Assembly (NCBI GenBank): GCA_021927905.1
Contig: BLLK01000039.1
Span: forward strand, 101,751-165,750
DNA from: Chaetoceros tenuissimus
Taxonomy: Eukaryota > Bacillariophyta > Thalassiosirophyceae > Chaetocerotales > Chaetocerotaceae
Length of the DNA: 64,000 nt
Direction: 5' to 3'
The notes beneath the pieces are model-generated. The model did no database searches, was not told the origin of the DNA, and was given only the letters and a program-made list of their open reading frames with translations. This document shows positions 55,013 through 64,000 of the stretch, piece after piece. The translations under genes and the position numbers were made by a program. The stretch's first letter is position 1, and every line of letters begins with the position of its first letter.

Positions 55013-56019
55013 TTACCTCATTACCTCGCCTCCATTTTTTTCCTTTCCGTATTCAATACAACAGATCGACGCCATCTTTAGCCTACCATCGTTTTCTACT
55101 TTTCCGACGTGGTCTTTGATGATATCAATAGATCTTTCGGTTGTTAGGATATCACTAACTGCAGCAGTATACAATGCGCAATTATTACCTGACCCTTGCT
55201 GAGGTAATTTAGAGGATAAGATCAACGCCCATTCCTGCAAGTCGAGTTTTATATCATCGTCCGTCCTCTCGTTTTCATCTTGAAGCACACACAGTACTTG
55301 CTGACTGACTAATGGCCTCATTATGTTTTGGAGCATGTCAGTTAGATTGCCAGCAATTTTGATTCCCATCGTTTTGCAAAGTGAGGTAATCAATCCAACC
55401 TCAAGCTGGTCCAATGTCTTTCCCTTGATTTCATCAAGAACGATTGGGGTTTTTGGAATAGTTTGATCTTTATTCATATCTTGAAGAAAGTTCCCAGCTA
55501 AAGAGTCATACGTGACGATCTCTTTCTTCTGAGCATCTAGGAAAACTGTAAAATAATGGTAACCAGTAATATTCACTTGGAATACGACACCGTCTATAAT
55601 GTGCCTTCTAAATGCCTCAACTAGAGTAATTGACGACTTCTCTCGATCTGGATGTAAAGCTTGTATCCATTTGGCAATATTTTTGGTTTGTTTCTTCTCT
55701 CGAAAGTTATCAATATTCTCCTGTAAAAATAAAATCTCATCCTCTGGTAAGCCAAGAAAATTCCCCGTGATTCTTTTTGGTTCACCATCATCCGTAGTGT
55801 CTTTTGGTTTACCAATACCCAAACGTTGATCAAAGAAAAATGAATTGACGACAAAGATCTTTGATGAATCCTTTTTGATTTGTATTGAACGTATATTCCT
55901 TTCATTGATGATGAATGTGTAGAAACCTAGAAGCTCGTCACTAATAAGTGTGCTACCATTCAAGGTTGCAAGCGCTCGCAAAGACAAATTGCTACCTTCG
56001 TATTCATATGATTTACTAT
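55013..56019 (-). pseudogene. Ulp1-like (C48) cysteine protease, 5' cut by gypsy LTR
   Basis: About 335 codons are open but the N-terminus is missing: the frame runs straight into the gypsy-2 LTR at 56020. Ulp1/SUMO-protease features: STLISDELLGFYTFIINERN, IFVVNSFFFDQRLG ('vfnSfFy'), ITGYHYFTVFLDAQKKEI (catalytic His), VTYDSLAG (Asp) and LPQQGSGNNCALYTAAVSDI (Gln oxyanion residue and Cys, with NNC in place of DCG). An insert of about 75 residues separates the Asp and Gln/Cys blocks. Such proteases occur both as host deSUMOylases and as second proteins of some DNA transposons; which applies here is unknown. Confidence 0.65.
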
Positions 56020-56190
56020 TGTAACACACAAAAAGAGGGATGATAGTATCTTATAATTAAAGCTATTCTGAAGGATGTTGGATATGTTGTTGGATATCTC
56101 TTGGAAGAATTCTTCGGAATCTCGAGAATAATGAGACTCGTCATATAGTTGACATCAATCGTGGAGCTATATTAGTAAATGAGTGTTACA
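56020..56190 (-). repeat. 3' LTR of gypsy-2
   Basis: 171 bp, read on the minus strand TGTAACACTC...GTGTGTTACA, preceded by purine-rich AAAGGGAGAACCGA. It differs from the gypsy-1 LTRs by scattered substitutions and a small indel. Confidence 0.9.
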
Positions 56191-56233
56191 TCGGTTCTCC
56201 CTTTAAAAATAAAAAATTTGTTAAGATGTGAAT

Positions 56234-59200
56234 TCATGAAGATGAAGATTTGCGCTTTTTCTTTCTTGATCTGGTGATGGGAATTTCGGGTCCGTTTCGA
56301 GGTCCAAAAGTTGGTGGTTCAAGGTATTCCGCAATACAGATATCTTTGAAGGATCTCCAAATAGAAACAGGTACTAGATTCTTAGTGCGATTCGAGGAGT
56401 TTATTGGAAGAAAGTCGAAAGGTCCAAGTAGCTGTATGGAAGGAAGGTGAAAAGATTCAGCCCATTGAACATATTTTTCTTCACTAGGAAGTTGATCAGG
56501 TCGGAATAGGATACGTTTCCCATAAGTGATAATACCGTCATTGCCTGTAGTGTACTCGTACCAAAGAGGCCACCAACGAGCAAGTTCGTCACTTTTCTTT
56601 TCATCGTTGACATGCTTTGCGTGAAAGACGCACCAATAGTTTTGTGTTTGAATAGGATCTAAGCCAGCATCTTCAGTGGATTCTAGATCAATTTGAATAA
56701 GGTACCAACGCTCTCTGATAGCTCCGGTTGGAGTATACTTGATAAAGAATAACTTATCATGAGAAGCAAGGATAGATTCATGTAGAGATGGAGGTGTTGG
56801 TTGGTTAGATGTGGATGAGCTAGGTGTAGGTGCAGATGGTGGGGGAGTTGATGGAGGTGACAGTGGAATAGGAAGGTGTGGTGCAATTGCTTCGTTATCA
56901 ATATGATGTTCTGGTTGATCTTGAAGAGGTTGTTGTATGATGGTTGGAGGGAAAAGAAATTGGTCCGCACGAGATTCAATACGGAGTGGTCGGTGAAGAG
57001 GATTTTGGATTGGAGGATGATCATAGTTAAGGAAGCGTTGATCCAAAGTGTCGAGTGGGTCGGATGGGTAAAGGTTTGGAGGAAGTAAATATAAGTCGCA
57101 AGCTTGATGCTTCTTGATTGCACCATTTGGTTGACCATATCTTTGAATGTCGTAAGAATTGTTTCCATGGTCCTTGATGATTTGATAAGGGCCACGGATT
57201 TGGTAGGAAAGTTTACCAACTTTGTTGTTTTCAGCAGAGCTTTGGACTTGGACATGAACTTTGACTACATCGCCAACCTTGAAAGTTGGTGGAGTTTTAG
57301 AACTATTGACACGGTCACGCATGGATTTGCGTCTTTCTTCAATTATGATTTTGGCAACTTCTGTTGCGAACTTGGAGTTGTTGGACATACTGCGGATATA
57401 TTCGTAGAGCTCTGATTGGTTGGATTCATTCAGAGAAGGAAGAGGTCTAAGTTCCATATCAAGGGGAAACATTAGGTCTCTTCCAATAGCAATAAGGCTT
57501 CGAGAAATATCTGTACCGTGCACGGGAGCAGAATTCCATGCGTACTGAGCCAACTTGTATACTTGATGGATGATGTGTAAAGTACCTTGTTCCTCAGCGG
57601 AAATAGTAACAACCTTGTTGAGAAAGCGGTGATAATGCTCGACTGATAATCCTTTATGATTACCACGAGCTAGAGGCCAAAAGTGCACCTTTAAAATCTT
57701 ACACATAGCTTCGAATGTGCCACGAAAAGAGCTATCGGCATCAACAACAATGACAGCGCAAGTACCGAAGGTAAGTAGGACTTGCTCAATGAAAATATGT
57801 GCGAGGGTAGCAGCTGTAGTGTCAGAAGCAATGCTTGAGACGACGAAGGTAGACAGATCACACATGCAGTTAAGGAGATGGATATTTTTTGAGGATGACG
57901 AAGATAATTGACCTGGACTCCAGAGGTCACAATGCATTATATAAAATGGTGAAGTGACAGGCCAAGAGAAATGTACTTCAAGCCGACGAGAACGCCAAGA
58001 GTTGTAAGCTTGACAGTGAGCACAAGTTTGTAACATGGACTTAATATCAGTCCGTAGCTGAGGCCATGTGAAACGGAGACGAATGCGAGAGAGAGTTTTA
58101 TATTCTCCCATGTGAGCACCGAGAGGTCCAGAATGGTAGTAATCGAAAATGCGCTGGCGAAGGGACATTGGAACTATAATAAGGGCAATGTATTTTGTTT
58201 TCGGGAAAATACACTTGTTGTGAATTAGCTTTCCCTGAAAGAGGTCGATCTCACCATTACGTAGCTTCTGATGGTAAAATTTGTCGATGTTGTTAAGTTC
58301 AGGAGTGGACCATTTGTTGTTATCGTGATTGGAGAGCCCAAGGATGATGGTATGAGTAGAAGGATCACTGGAGTACGCTTCGGTCCAATTAAGAGTTGAT
58401 GAGATTGGGGATGGAGCTGATTGATTTGTGTAGCATGGAAATGAGTCGCAGATATCGGATGAAGCAAAAGGAAGATTATCCAAGAAGGATTTTGTAGAGT
58501 CTATCTGCTGCAGTAGAGCAGATGCAAGTGGTGACGGCATGGAGAAGGGCAATAATTCATCTAGAGTGGAGTCGGAGATGGTGGAATTAGATTGGAAACC
58601 GTAGCATGACAGTAGCTCAGAGTTTGAGATGGTTCGAATGCAGTATAGCATGTCTGAATGACGAAAAGGAATACTGAAGCGTGATGATGGATGTAGATGG
58701 TTGTTTGAAGTTGGTTTAGGTTCCATACCAACTCCGCAAGGGTCAAGGATTGCCAGATGAGGAGTCGAAACTGATGGAGTAAGGATGAAGACAGAAGGGT
58801 CTTGAATTGTTGGTTGGAACGTAGGGGCATTGTGTTGGACGAAAGAATGTGTGCAATTGGACCAGTGGTTATTTTCTGGATTGATGTGAGGGGAGATGGT
58901 AGAATCTGTCGTAGTGAGATGTAAAGCATCATGGATGGTAGAAGGTGAATCACAAGAAGCAAAGGTGAAGATTGTCCTCGCAGCAGAAATACATGATCCT
59001 GTGTTAGCTGCGTTCATACGACGACAGCTGTAGGTCCATTCGATAGGGAGAAAACTTGCATTCGCGAATTCGTTGATACCATTGCATATTTCATCAGAGA
59101 TGAATGAAGAAGGGCACCAAAGGAGGATGAACTGAAGACTAGAAGATTCTCTTATCGCATTAATGGCTGACTGAAGGAGGAGTAGTATCCATGACGGTGC

Positions 59201-61855
59201 ATTGAGGTCATTGTTGGGTAAGTAAGCTGCAAAGATTGCGTTTGTGTCGATGAGATATGCAGCGAGAGCATCGGTTGTTGGTGAAGTGGCTAGCATGTGA
59301 GCAGGATATTTGAAATTTGCAGAAAATGCTGAGAACGCAGATGGAGATGTGAAAAGACGCTGAATGCATGACGGGGTACTGAATATGTTGGACCACGATG
59401 ATGGAAAGGAGTCAAAGGTGTCATTGATACATGTGATATGGATGTGAGGTGTTGCAATAGCGACTTCGTGTAGAGATGTTGATTTTTCTGATGTGGTTGG
59501 AGATTGAAGTAGAGTGAAGGCAGATGAGTTGACTGGGTGTGAGGAGATAGTGAATGCTGGAGTAGGGTTACTTTGCAAGGTAGCTTTTGCACAGAGGTCT
59601 TTATATTTATCAAAAATACAGGAGTCCGGAAGTGCTGAAGTATGAATTACTGGAAGTGGTGCTTCTGGTACAACCACTGTTGTTTTTCGTAGAGAAGCAA
59701 AGACAGAAGGATCGTATGCAGCAGGACGAGCTTCACGGTCATGGAGTTTGAGGAATCCAGTGAAGGCGAGGTATAAAGCTATACGCTTGTCATGGAACCG
59801 ATTGAGAGCATCAACGTCAACCATCATTTTGCAGGAACGATGGACAATAACAAAATTGTAACCTAACATCTCTTGTGCCCATCGAGCTATCTGAGAGATG
59901 CTTCCGTTATACTCGAAGATCTCTTTCATGGCGAGGCAATCACACATCCAGTAGAATGGATGCACCAAACCCCAAAGAAACTTTTTATTCTGACACATAG
60001 CCCAACGACCAGTGCCAGCTTCTCCAACAAAGGAGTGCCAGTGCTGTTCAGAGTGGGAACAGGCTCTACTGCCAAAAGAAAGAGGGAGCAGACGAGGTCC
60101 CGAAGGTGCCAAATCAAAAAGGTTCTTGCCGGATTCACGAAGGGTGGTGACTGCAGCTAATGATTCCTCATCTCGAGCTGGCTGCATAAGAATCCAGCTC
60201 ATACCTGATGCACTCCAATCCGTTTTCAGAAACAATGGTAAATCAGGGTCGTATCTAGCCAAGATAGGAGATGATAAAATGCATTCTTTGGATTCGTTAA
60301 AGAGTTGGACGAGATCTGGGGTCCAAGCAGAAGGTGGAATCGGGGCACGAAAAAATTGCTTTGCCAATCGACGAAGAGCTTTATTTTTTAATTCGATGAG
60401 AGGATTGAACTTTGCATAAAACTGACAGAAGCTGATGAAAGATAGAAGACCTTGCCCATTGGCAGGAAGCTTCCAATCTCGTAGAAGGTCGAATTTGCTA
60501 CGGGCTGGGCAATTGCCAATGCTGGTAATATCGTGACCAACGAATTCACAACGAGGGTGAAGGAAGTCACATTTGTCCAGTCTGAAGCTGACTCTGTAAC
60601 GAAGGAAAGTCTTGCAAATGGATTCAAAGTACATAATAAGAAGTTCTTTCGTGCAACAGTAGGATAAAATGTCATCGATGATGGTTTTGGAGTGGATGAC
60701 TACCTTATACGGTCCAATGTAGATCCTGTCCAAAGAAGAGACAAAAATAGGAGTGTTGTTGATGTACCCGAGTTCTTTAACAGCAGAAAGGAAATCGGAG
60801 TCCCATTCTTCCTTGAGGATACGCATGACACAAGTGTAAAAAGGAGGAGCATTCATTGGACCAAAGGGCATGACAGTGTAGGTATATTTTTTTCCATTTG
60901 GTGCAGCGAATCCAAGCTTCTCTCTATCTCTTTCTCTGACTGCTATCTGATGATAGCCTTGACGAGCATCAACAGTGATAAAATAAAGATGTCGGCCTCC
61001 ACTGGTGATGAAGGCAACGGCATCATCGCAACGGGTCATCGGATATGCAAACGGCTTAGTGACTCCGTTAAGAGCACGATAAGATACGCACATACGCCAG
61101 ATGAAGTCTTCAATGGAAGTACAAGATTCTTGATGAGGCTTGGGGGCAAGGACAATCTTGGAAATCCATGGTCCATGACATTCCTCTATCCAACCGTTAT
61201 CCAACAAATCCTGGATTTGTTGCATGATGATCTTGGCCTCGTGATATCCGTAAGATTGGTTTACGCATTGCACAGGTTTGGCGTCACCGGTATCAATACC
61301 AAATTCAAAACCAAGGATGGGCCGACGAACGCCAACTTTGCAGAAACAATCCCAATACATGATGACAATGTTTGTAATGGTGGTTCTATCTGCAGAGGAA
61401 ACAGAATCATGGAAAGAGAGGCATTTATCAAGCTCTTCTTGGTGAATAGAAGAATCAAAGGTGATGATATCATCGCGAGCAGGTACTTCGGGAGTGTATT
61501 TTTTAGGACGGAAGAGACATCTGCTGCCATGACACTCATAATCAAAGTAGCCGTCGTCAATGTCGTCAGTAAGTTGAGAAGGCTGCCATCTGCTAATGAT
61601 GCGAGGACGCCAGATCTTTGGAGGTGTCTCGATAGCAAAGCATTGCTCAGAAGGAGTAATTGTAGATGTAGATGTAGGTGTGGATGGAAATGTATATGTA
61701 GATGTAGATGTAGATGGAGGTGACGATGTAAATGGAGGTGAAGATGTAGATGCAAATGGAATTGCAAGTGTCGATGTAGGTGGAGATGCAGATGTTGTGA
61801 GTGTAGACATGAAAATGAAGGATGGGAACATAGAGCACAAGTATGAACCATGTAG
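56234..61855 (-). CDS. Gypsy-2 Pol: RT, RNase H, linker domain, integrase
   Basis: Open from the codon after UGA; the first Met is at 61840 and the count starts there (1868 residues). N-terminal Ser/Thr/Pro region to about 60. RT: WIEECHGPWISKIVLAPK, YFITVDARQGYHQIAV (about 287), MPFGPMNAPPFYTCVM, SKTIIDDILSYC (about 388; IIDD where most have YxDD). RNase H-like: LFLKTDWSASGMSWIL (about 541), SEQHWHSFVGEAGTGRW. A 500-residue linker of unknown nature. Integrase: zinc region YYHSGPLGAHMG...CAHC (about 1235-1275), core HCDLW (1302), VVDADSSF (1366), VEHYHRFLNK (1401), module GPYQIIKDHG (about 1549), then a C-terminal domain and basic tail ending KKKRKSSSS. All catalytic residues are present. No Met near the UGA favours independent initiation clearly, so readthrough is the likely route. 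Confidence 0.9.
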   Translation of the reverse strand, partial: LHGSYLCSMFPSFIFMSTLTTSASPPTSTLAIPFASTSSPPFTSSPPSTSTSTYTFPSTPTSTSTITPSEQCFAIETPPKIWRPRIISRWQPSQLTDDIDDGYFDYECHGSRCLFRPKKYTPEVPARDDIITFDSSIHQEELDKCLSFHDSVSSADRTTITNIVIMYWDCFCKVGVRRPILGFEFGIDTGDAKPVQCVNQSYGYHEAKIIMQQIQDLLDNGWIEECHGPWISKIVLAPKPHQESCTSIEDFIWRMCVSYRALNGVTKPFAYPMTRCDDAVAFITSGGRHLYFITVDARQGYHQIAVRERDREKLGFAAPNGKKYTYTVMPFGPMNAPPFYTCVMRILKEEWDSDFLSAVKELGYINNTPIFVSSLDRIYIGPYKVVIHSKTIIDDILSYCCTKELLIMYFESICKTFLRYRVSFRLDKCDFLHPRCEFVGHDITSIGNCPARSKFDLLRDWKLPANGQGLLSFISFCQFYAKFNPLIELKNKALRRLAKQFFRAPIPPSAWTPDLVQLFNESKECILSSPILARYDPDLPLFLKTDWSASGMSWILMQPARDEESLAAVTTLRESGKNLFDLAPSGPRLLPLSFGSRACSHSEQHWHSFVGEAGTGRWAMCQNKKFLWGLVHPFYWMCDCLAMKEIFEYNGSISQIARWAQEMLGYNFVIVHRSCKMMVDVDALNRFHDKRIALYLAFTGFLKLHDREARPAAYDPSVFASLRKTTVVVPEAPLPVIHTSALPDSCIFDKYKDLCAKATLQSNPTPAFTISSHPVNSSAFTLLQSPTTSEKSTSLHEVAIATPHIHITCINDTFDSFPSSWSNIFSTPSCIQRLFTSPSAFSAFSANFKYPAHMLATSPTTDALAAYLIDTNAIFAAYLPNNDLNAPSWILLLLQSAINAIRESSSLQFILLWCPSSFISDEICNGINEFANASFLPIEWTYSCRRMNAANTGSCISAARTIFTFASCDSPSTIHDALHLTTTDSTISPHINPENNHWSNCTHSFVQHNAPTFQPTIQDPSVFILTPSVSTPHLAILDPCGVGMEPKPTSNNHLHPSSRFSIPFRHSDMLYCIRTISNSELLSCYGFQSNSTISDSTLDELLPFSMPSPLASALLQQIDSTKSFLDNLPFASSDICDSFPCYTNQSAPSPISSTLNWTEAYSSDPSTHTIILGLSNHDNNKWSTPELNNIDKFYHQKLRNGEIDLFQGKLIHNKCIFPKTKYIALIIVPMSLRQRIFDYYHSGPLGAHMGEYKTLSRIRLRFTWPQLRTDIKSMLQTCAHCQAYNSWRSRRLEVHFSWPVTSPFYIMHCDLWSPGQLSSSSSKNIHLLNCMCDLSTFVVSSIASDTTAATLAHIFIEQVLLTFGTCAVIVVDADSSFRGTFEAMCKILKVHFWPLARGNHKGLSVEHYHRFLNKVVTISAEEQGTLHIIHQVYKLAQYAWNSAPVHGTDISRSLIAIGRDLMFPLDMELRPLPSLNESNQSELYEYIRSMSNNSKFATEVAKIIIEERRKSMRDRVNSSKTPPTFKVGDVVKVHVQVQSSAENNKVGKLSYQIRGPYQIIKDHGNNSYDIQRYGQPNGAIKKHQACDLYLLPPNLYPSDPLDTLDQRFLNYDHPPIQNPLHRPLRIESRADQFLFPPTIIQQPLQDQPEHHIDNEAIAPHLPIPLSPPSTPPPSAPTPSSSTSNQPTPPSLHESILASHDKLFFIKYTPTGAIRERWYLIQIDLESTEDAGLDPIQTQNYWCVFHAKHVNDEKKSDELARWWPLWYEYTTGNDGIITYGKRILFRPDQLPSEEKYVQWAESFHLPSIQLLGPFDFLPINSSNRTKNLVPVSIWRSFKDICIAEYLEPPTFGPRNGPEIPITRSRKKKRKSSSS

Positions 61856-61861
61856 TCACAT
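61853..61861 (-). promoter_or_regulatory. UGA CUA stop context between pro and pol (gypsy-2)
   Basis: ATG TGA CTA on the minus strand, same frame before and after. It lies within an inverted repeat CCATGT/ACATGG. Identical to gypsy-1 at 36766-36774. Confidence 0.65.
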
Positions 61862-62740
61862 GGAAGATGGTTGTGCCATGCGGGACAAAATGTCAGCTGC
61901 TTCAGCGGTTGCAGGTGTAATAGAGACTGGAGTACGAGTAATTGGCAGATTACGATATGCAGCAGCAACATCCATAGTTACGGCTGTAACCAAAGTCTGG
62001 GTATGAGTATCGTCAATTGACTGTGATGCTTGAGGACGGACAAAGGATGATGAATCAAAAGTTACAGAAGGTGGAAGGCCACCATCAGCTCTACCTCCGT
62101 GGAGACGGAATTTAATTTTTGCGAATTTCAAGGTAAGCACATTATCCACAAAGTCAAGGACACCACCGAGCATTTTTATATCTGGAACACCAATAATGGT
62201 GTTTACTGCAACAGATGAACCAAGTGCAATGGAAAGAATGAATGGTTTCCCATTAAAAATGATACCAGTTTTGTACCTGACAATTGCGGTTAATGCTCCG
62301 CGCTCATGGAGATCAACAGGCTTATCCGAGGTCGTAGCAACACTGAGGCGAATGGGTTCAAACGAAGCTGGATCATCAAATTGGATATATTCATGAACGA
62401 CATTTGGATGGGTTTGCATGATGTACTGATGGACTCGGAGACTGCCAACTGAGAGAGCTGCACAAGAGTCCGTATGAGCTTTAATACGTAAAACCTTATC
62501 TCCATTCAAGAGTGGAAGGTTGATGAATGGGAGGTCATTGTTGGTGATGATTGGCGCTTTACGTTGGTGAAGGGACATATTGAGAAGTTGAGCAGTAATC
62601 ACGAATACTGCATCACCTTCTTCAGCAAATTGCAATTCCTCCGAGGCTGGAGGGATAGTTTCATTGGCAGATTCATCGACAGTGACTTCTTTGGAACGTT
62701 TGGAATCAGAAAGAGGAAATGCACTTGAAGGCTGAGTGTC
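61859..62740 (-). CDS. Gypsy-2 protease (exon 2 of gag-pro)
   Basis: Starts at the splice acceptor TTAG|GACACTCAGCC and runs 294 codons to UGA. The first residues (DTQPSSAFPLSDSKRS) join gag in frame after splicing; the first internal Met is at 62635. Retropepsin-like: [18 protein letters not shown] with Asp-Ser-Cys in the catalytic triplet, and [19 protein letters not shown] as the C-terminal conserved block. The protein would release Gag and Pol units. Confidence 0.7.
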
Positions 62741-63110
62741 CTAATGGAAATATAGAGAAGAAAATTTGTAAGTAAGAAGTGGAGCAAGTGCCACCACCAA
62801 ACCAATCGTGAAGCTTGTAGAGGCATAAGCAAAGATGGTAACGTCCGTAGATTTATAGGATGAAAAGCTCTGAAGGTTGGTTGTAATTTTGTAATACCTT
62901 TGGAGATTGGAGATTGGAGATTGGAGATTGGAGAGTGGAGATTGGAGAGTGGAGAGTGGAGATTGGAGATTGGAGATTGGAGATTGGAGATTGGAGATTG
63001 GAGATTGGAGATTGGAGATTGGAGATTGGAGATTGGAGATTGGAGATTGGAGATTGGAGATTGGAGATTGGAGATGGCGATGTGAAAAAGGAGATAAAGT
63101 AGAAACTTAC
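62741..63110 (-). other. Intron between gag and protease of gypsy-2
   Basis: CCTTCG|GTAAGT donor and CCATTAG|GACACT acceptor, phase 0, 370 bp. Borders are identical in position to gypsy-1. The retained intron would end Gag at a stop at 62853-62855. Confidence 0.75.
62898..63075 (-). repeat. Intronic 7-bp minisatellite (AATCTCC)
   Basis: About 25 units, read GGAGATT on the plus strand, with a few GGAGAGT variants near the left end. Confidence 0.95.
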
Positions 63111-64000
63111 CGAAGGTGTAGGTGGACGACGACCCATTGAGGAGCGCTTATTGACTACATGACAATTGAACTCTTTGAAGAAATCCTGACTTGAAACAGA
63201 GCTGTAAGCAGGACAAGATTCTCGTGGGGAACAACCTCTACCAGTAGAAGTGTTGCCACAGCGGAAACATCCACTGTATCCATGTGGATATTTACTGACA
63301 TAACCCGTAGTGGTGTTGCGAATATGCTGTTTTCCATTGTGAGAAATTAATTCATGTCCATCGGGAACACGACGAGCATTTTGAGAGGGATCTGGATTGC
63401 CTTTGTATCTTGCAAGAGTAGATTCAGCTGGAGACTGAGATTGAAACTTGAGGAGCTGAGAAGAATGCTGGCTGTGTTGCTCACGAAGGAGATCAATTTC
63501 TGCTTGCAAAGCGGCAACAGCAGTTCCAGATGAAGAAGATCCTACGACCTCTGCCAAAAGTTCTTTTTGCTTTTCTAGTTTGAGATGGGCAGATTGAGCA
63601 GCAGTACGAACCGAAAGAAGAGCTCTAAGGTGATCAGACTTGGTTTGCAAAGTGCTAGGGTCGGCTAACTGAAAAGAATCGTCTTCGTTGAGATTTCCTT
63701 GAATAATGCTGGAAAGAGAGTAATAGAATTGATGAGCCAAGGTGATGCCCCAAGCTGAGCATTCATTAGGAAGATTGGCAGCCTTGGTAGTAAACTCATC
63801 ATACAATTCATCGGGAGTACCAGAACCTTGTTTGAGCTCACGAATCTCAAGCACAATTTCATTGACGGAGCGATGAATAGTTTTCAAATCGTCTTCTCCA
63901 AGATATTGGGTTTTGCATGAAGCGATGAAAACTCGCAAGGAGATCTTGTTAGCAAAGGTAGAGAGGGAAGCAGATGGATCTGGGCATGATGCAACATCAG
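63111..64000 (-). CDS. Gypsy-2 Gag, partial (runs off the window)
   Basis: Open through the window edge; the start is outside. Matches gypsy-1 Gag from SCPDPSASL on: [40 protein letters not shown], a coiled-coil-like part ([20 protein letters not shown]) and [20 protein letters not shown], a Cys-rich knuckle of unusual spacing. The C-terminus depends on splicing: into the intron (Gag alone) or into protease. Confidence 0.8.

Larger units (their letters stand above)
56020..64000 (-). mobile_element. Ty3/gypsy retrotransposon gypsy-2, mostly intact
   Basis: Minus-strand copy of the gypsy-1 family: 3' LTR 56020-56190, pol 61855-56234, UGA, protease exon 62740-61859, intron 63110-62741, gag from 63111 to beyond the window edge. 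The 5' LTR lies outside. No internal stop occurs in the 1868-codon pol frame. It is in inverse orientation to gypsy-1, about 6 kb away. Confidence 0.9.

Noticed and set aside
60692-61723. 343-codon plus-strand open frame
   Set aside because: Antisense of the gypsy-2 RT, which has all RT motifs on the minus strand.

Overview
The window is nuclear DNA of a eukaryotic alga, most likely a diatom (stramenopile). The evidence is the style of the Ty1/copia and Ty3/gypsy retrotransposons (copia integrases and RTs of the diatom type), short spliceosomal introns of 67-72 bp in a kinase gene, and two copies of a short type II membrane glycosyltransferase-like protein with a cysteine-rich core that I recall from diatom genomes. 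No species can be named. The DNA is AT-rich, gene-poor and dominated by mobile elements of several ages. No database search was possible, so family names rest on motifs read directly.

Layout. 0-2.5 kb: decayed LINE-like element (minus). 2.9-7.1 kb: heavily decayed copia element (plus). 7.3-7.6 kb: gypsy RT scrap (minus). 9.5-11.4 kb: intact SGNH-hydrolase-like membrane protein gene (minus) with two perfect TGACGTCA palindromes just upstream. 11.9-12.3 kb: tandem duplication. 13.5-18.4 kb: copia scraps and a decayed copia element (minus). 19.76-25.64 kb: DNA transposon with 137-168 bp terminal inverted repeats and a large transposase-like gene (minus), itself split by a 1.2 kb LINE-like insertion flanked by a perfect 20-bp target-site duplication. 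25.8-26.6 kb: truncated protein-kinase gene with two introns. 26.6-27.6 and 53.6-54.6 kb: the two glycosyltransferase-like genes. 55.0-56.0 kb: Ulp1-like cysteine protease gene, cut by a gypsy LTR.

29.3-51.6 kb is a three-level nest. An old copia element (LTRs 29312-29549 and 51325-51558, clearly diverged) was hit in its RT by a gypsy element (LTRs 33552-33725 and 49957-50130, 3 differences, 4-bp duplication CTCT). That gypsy was in turn hit in its integrase by a young copia element in the opposite orientation (LTRs 41739-42028 and 48440-48729, about 3 differences in 290 bp). The order of LTR divergence agrees with the order of nesting.

56.0-64.0 kb holds a second, inverted and better preserved copy of the same gypsy family, running off the right edge. 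Comparing the two copies suggests an unusual expression plan. Gag is separated from protease by a conserved spliceable intron carrying a minisatellite. Protease is separated from the 1868-codon pol by a single in-frame UGA in the context UGA CUA, conserved in both copies although pol in the second copy is fully open. Gag, Gag-Pro and Gag-Pro-Pol could thus be produced by intron retention, splicing, and splicing plus stop-codon readthrough. This is the most interesting candidate system in the window.
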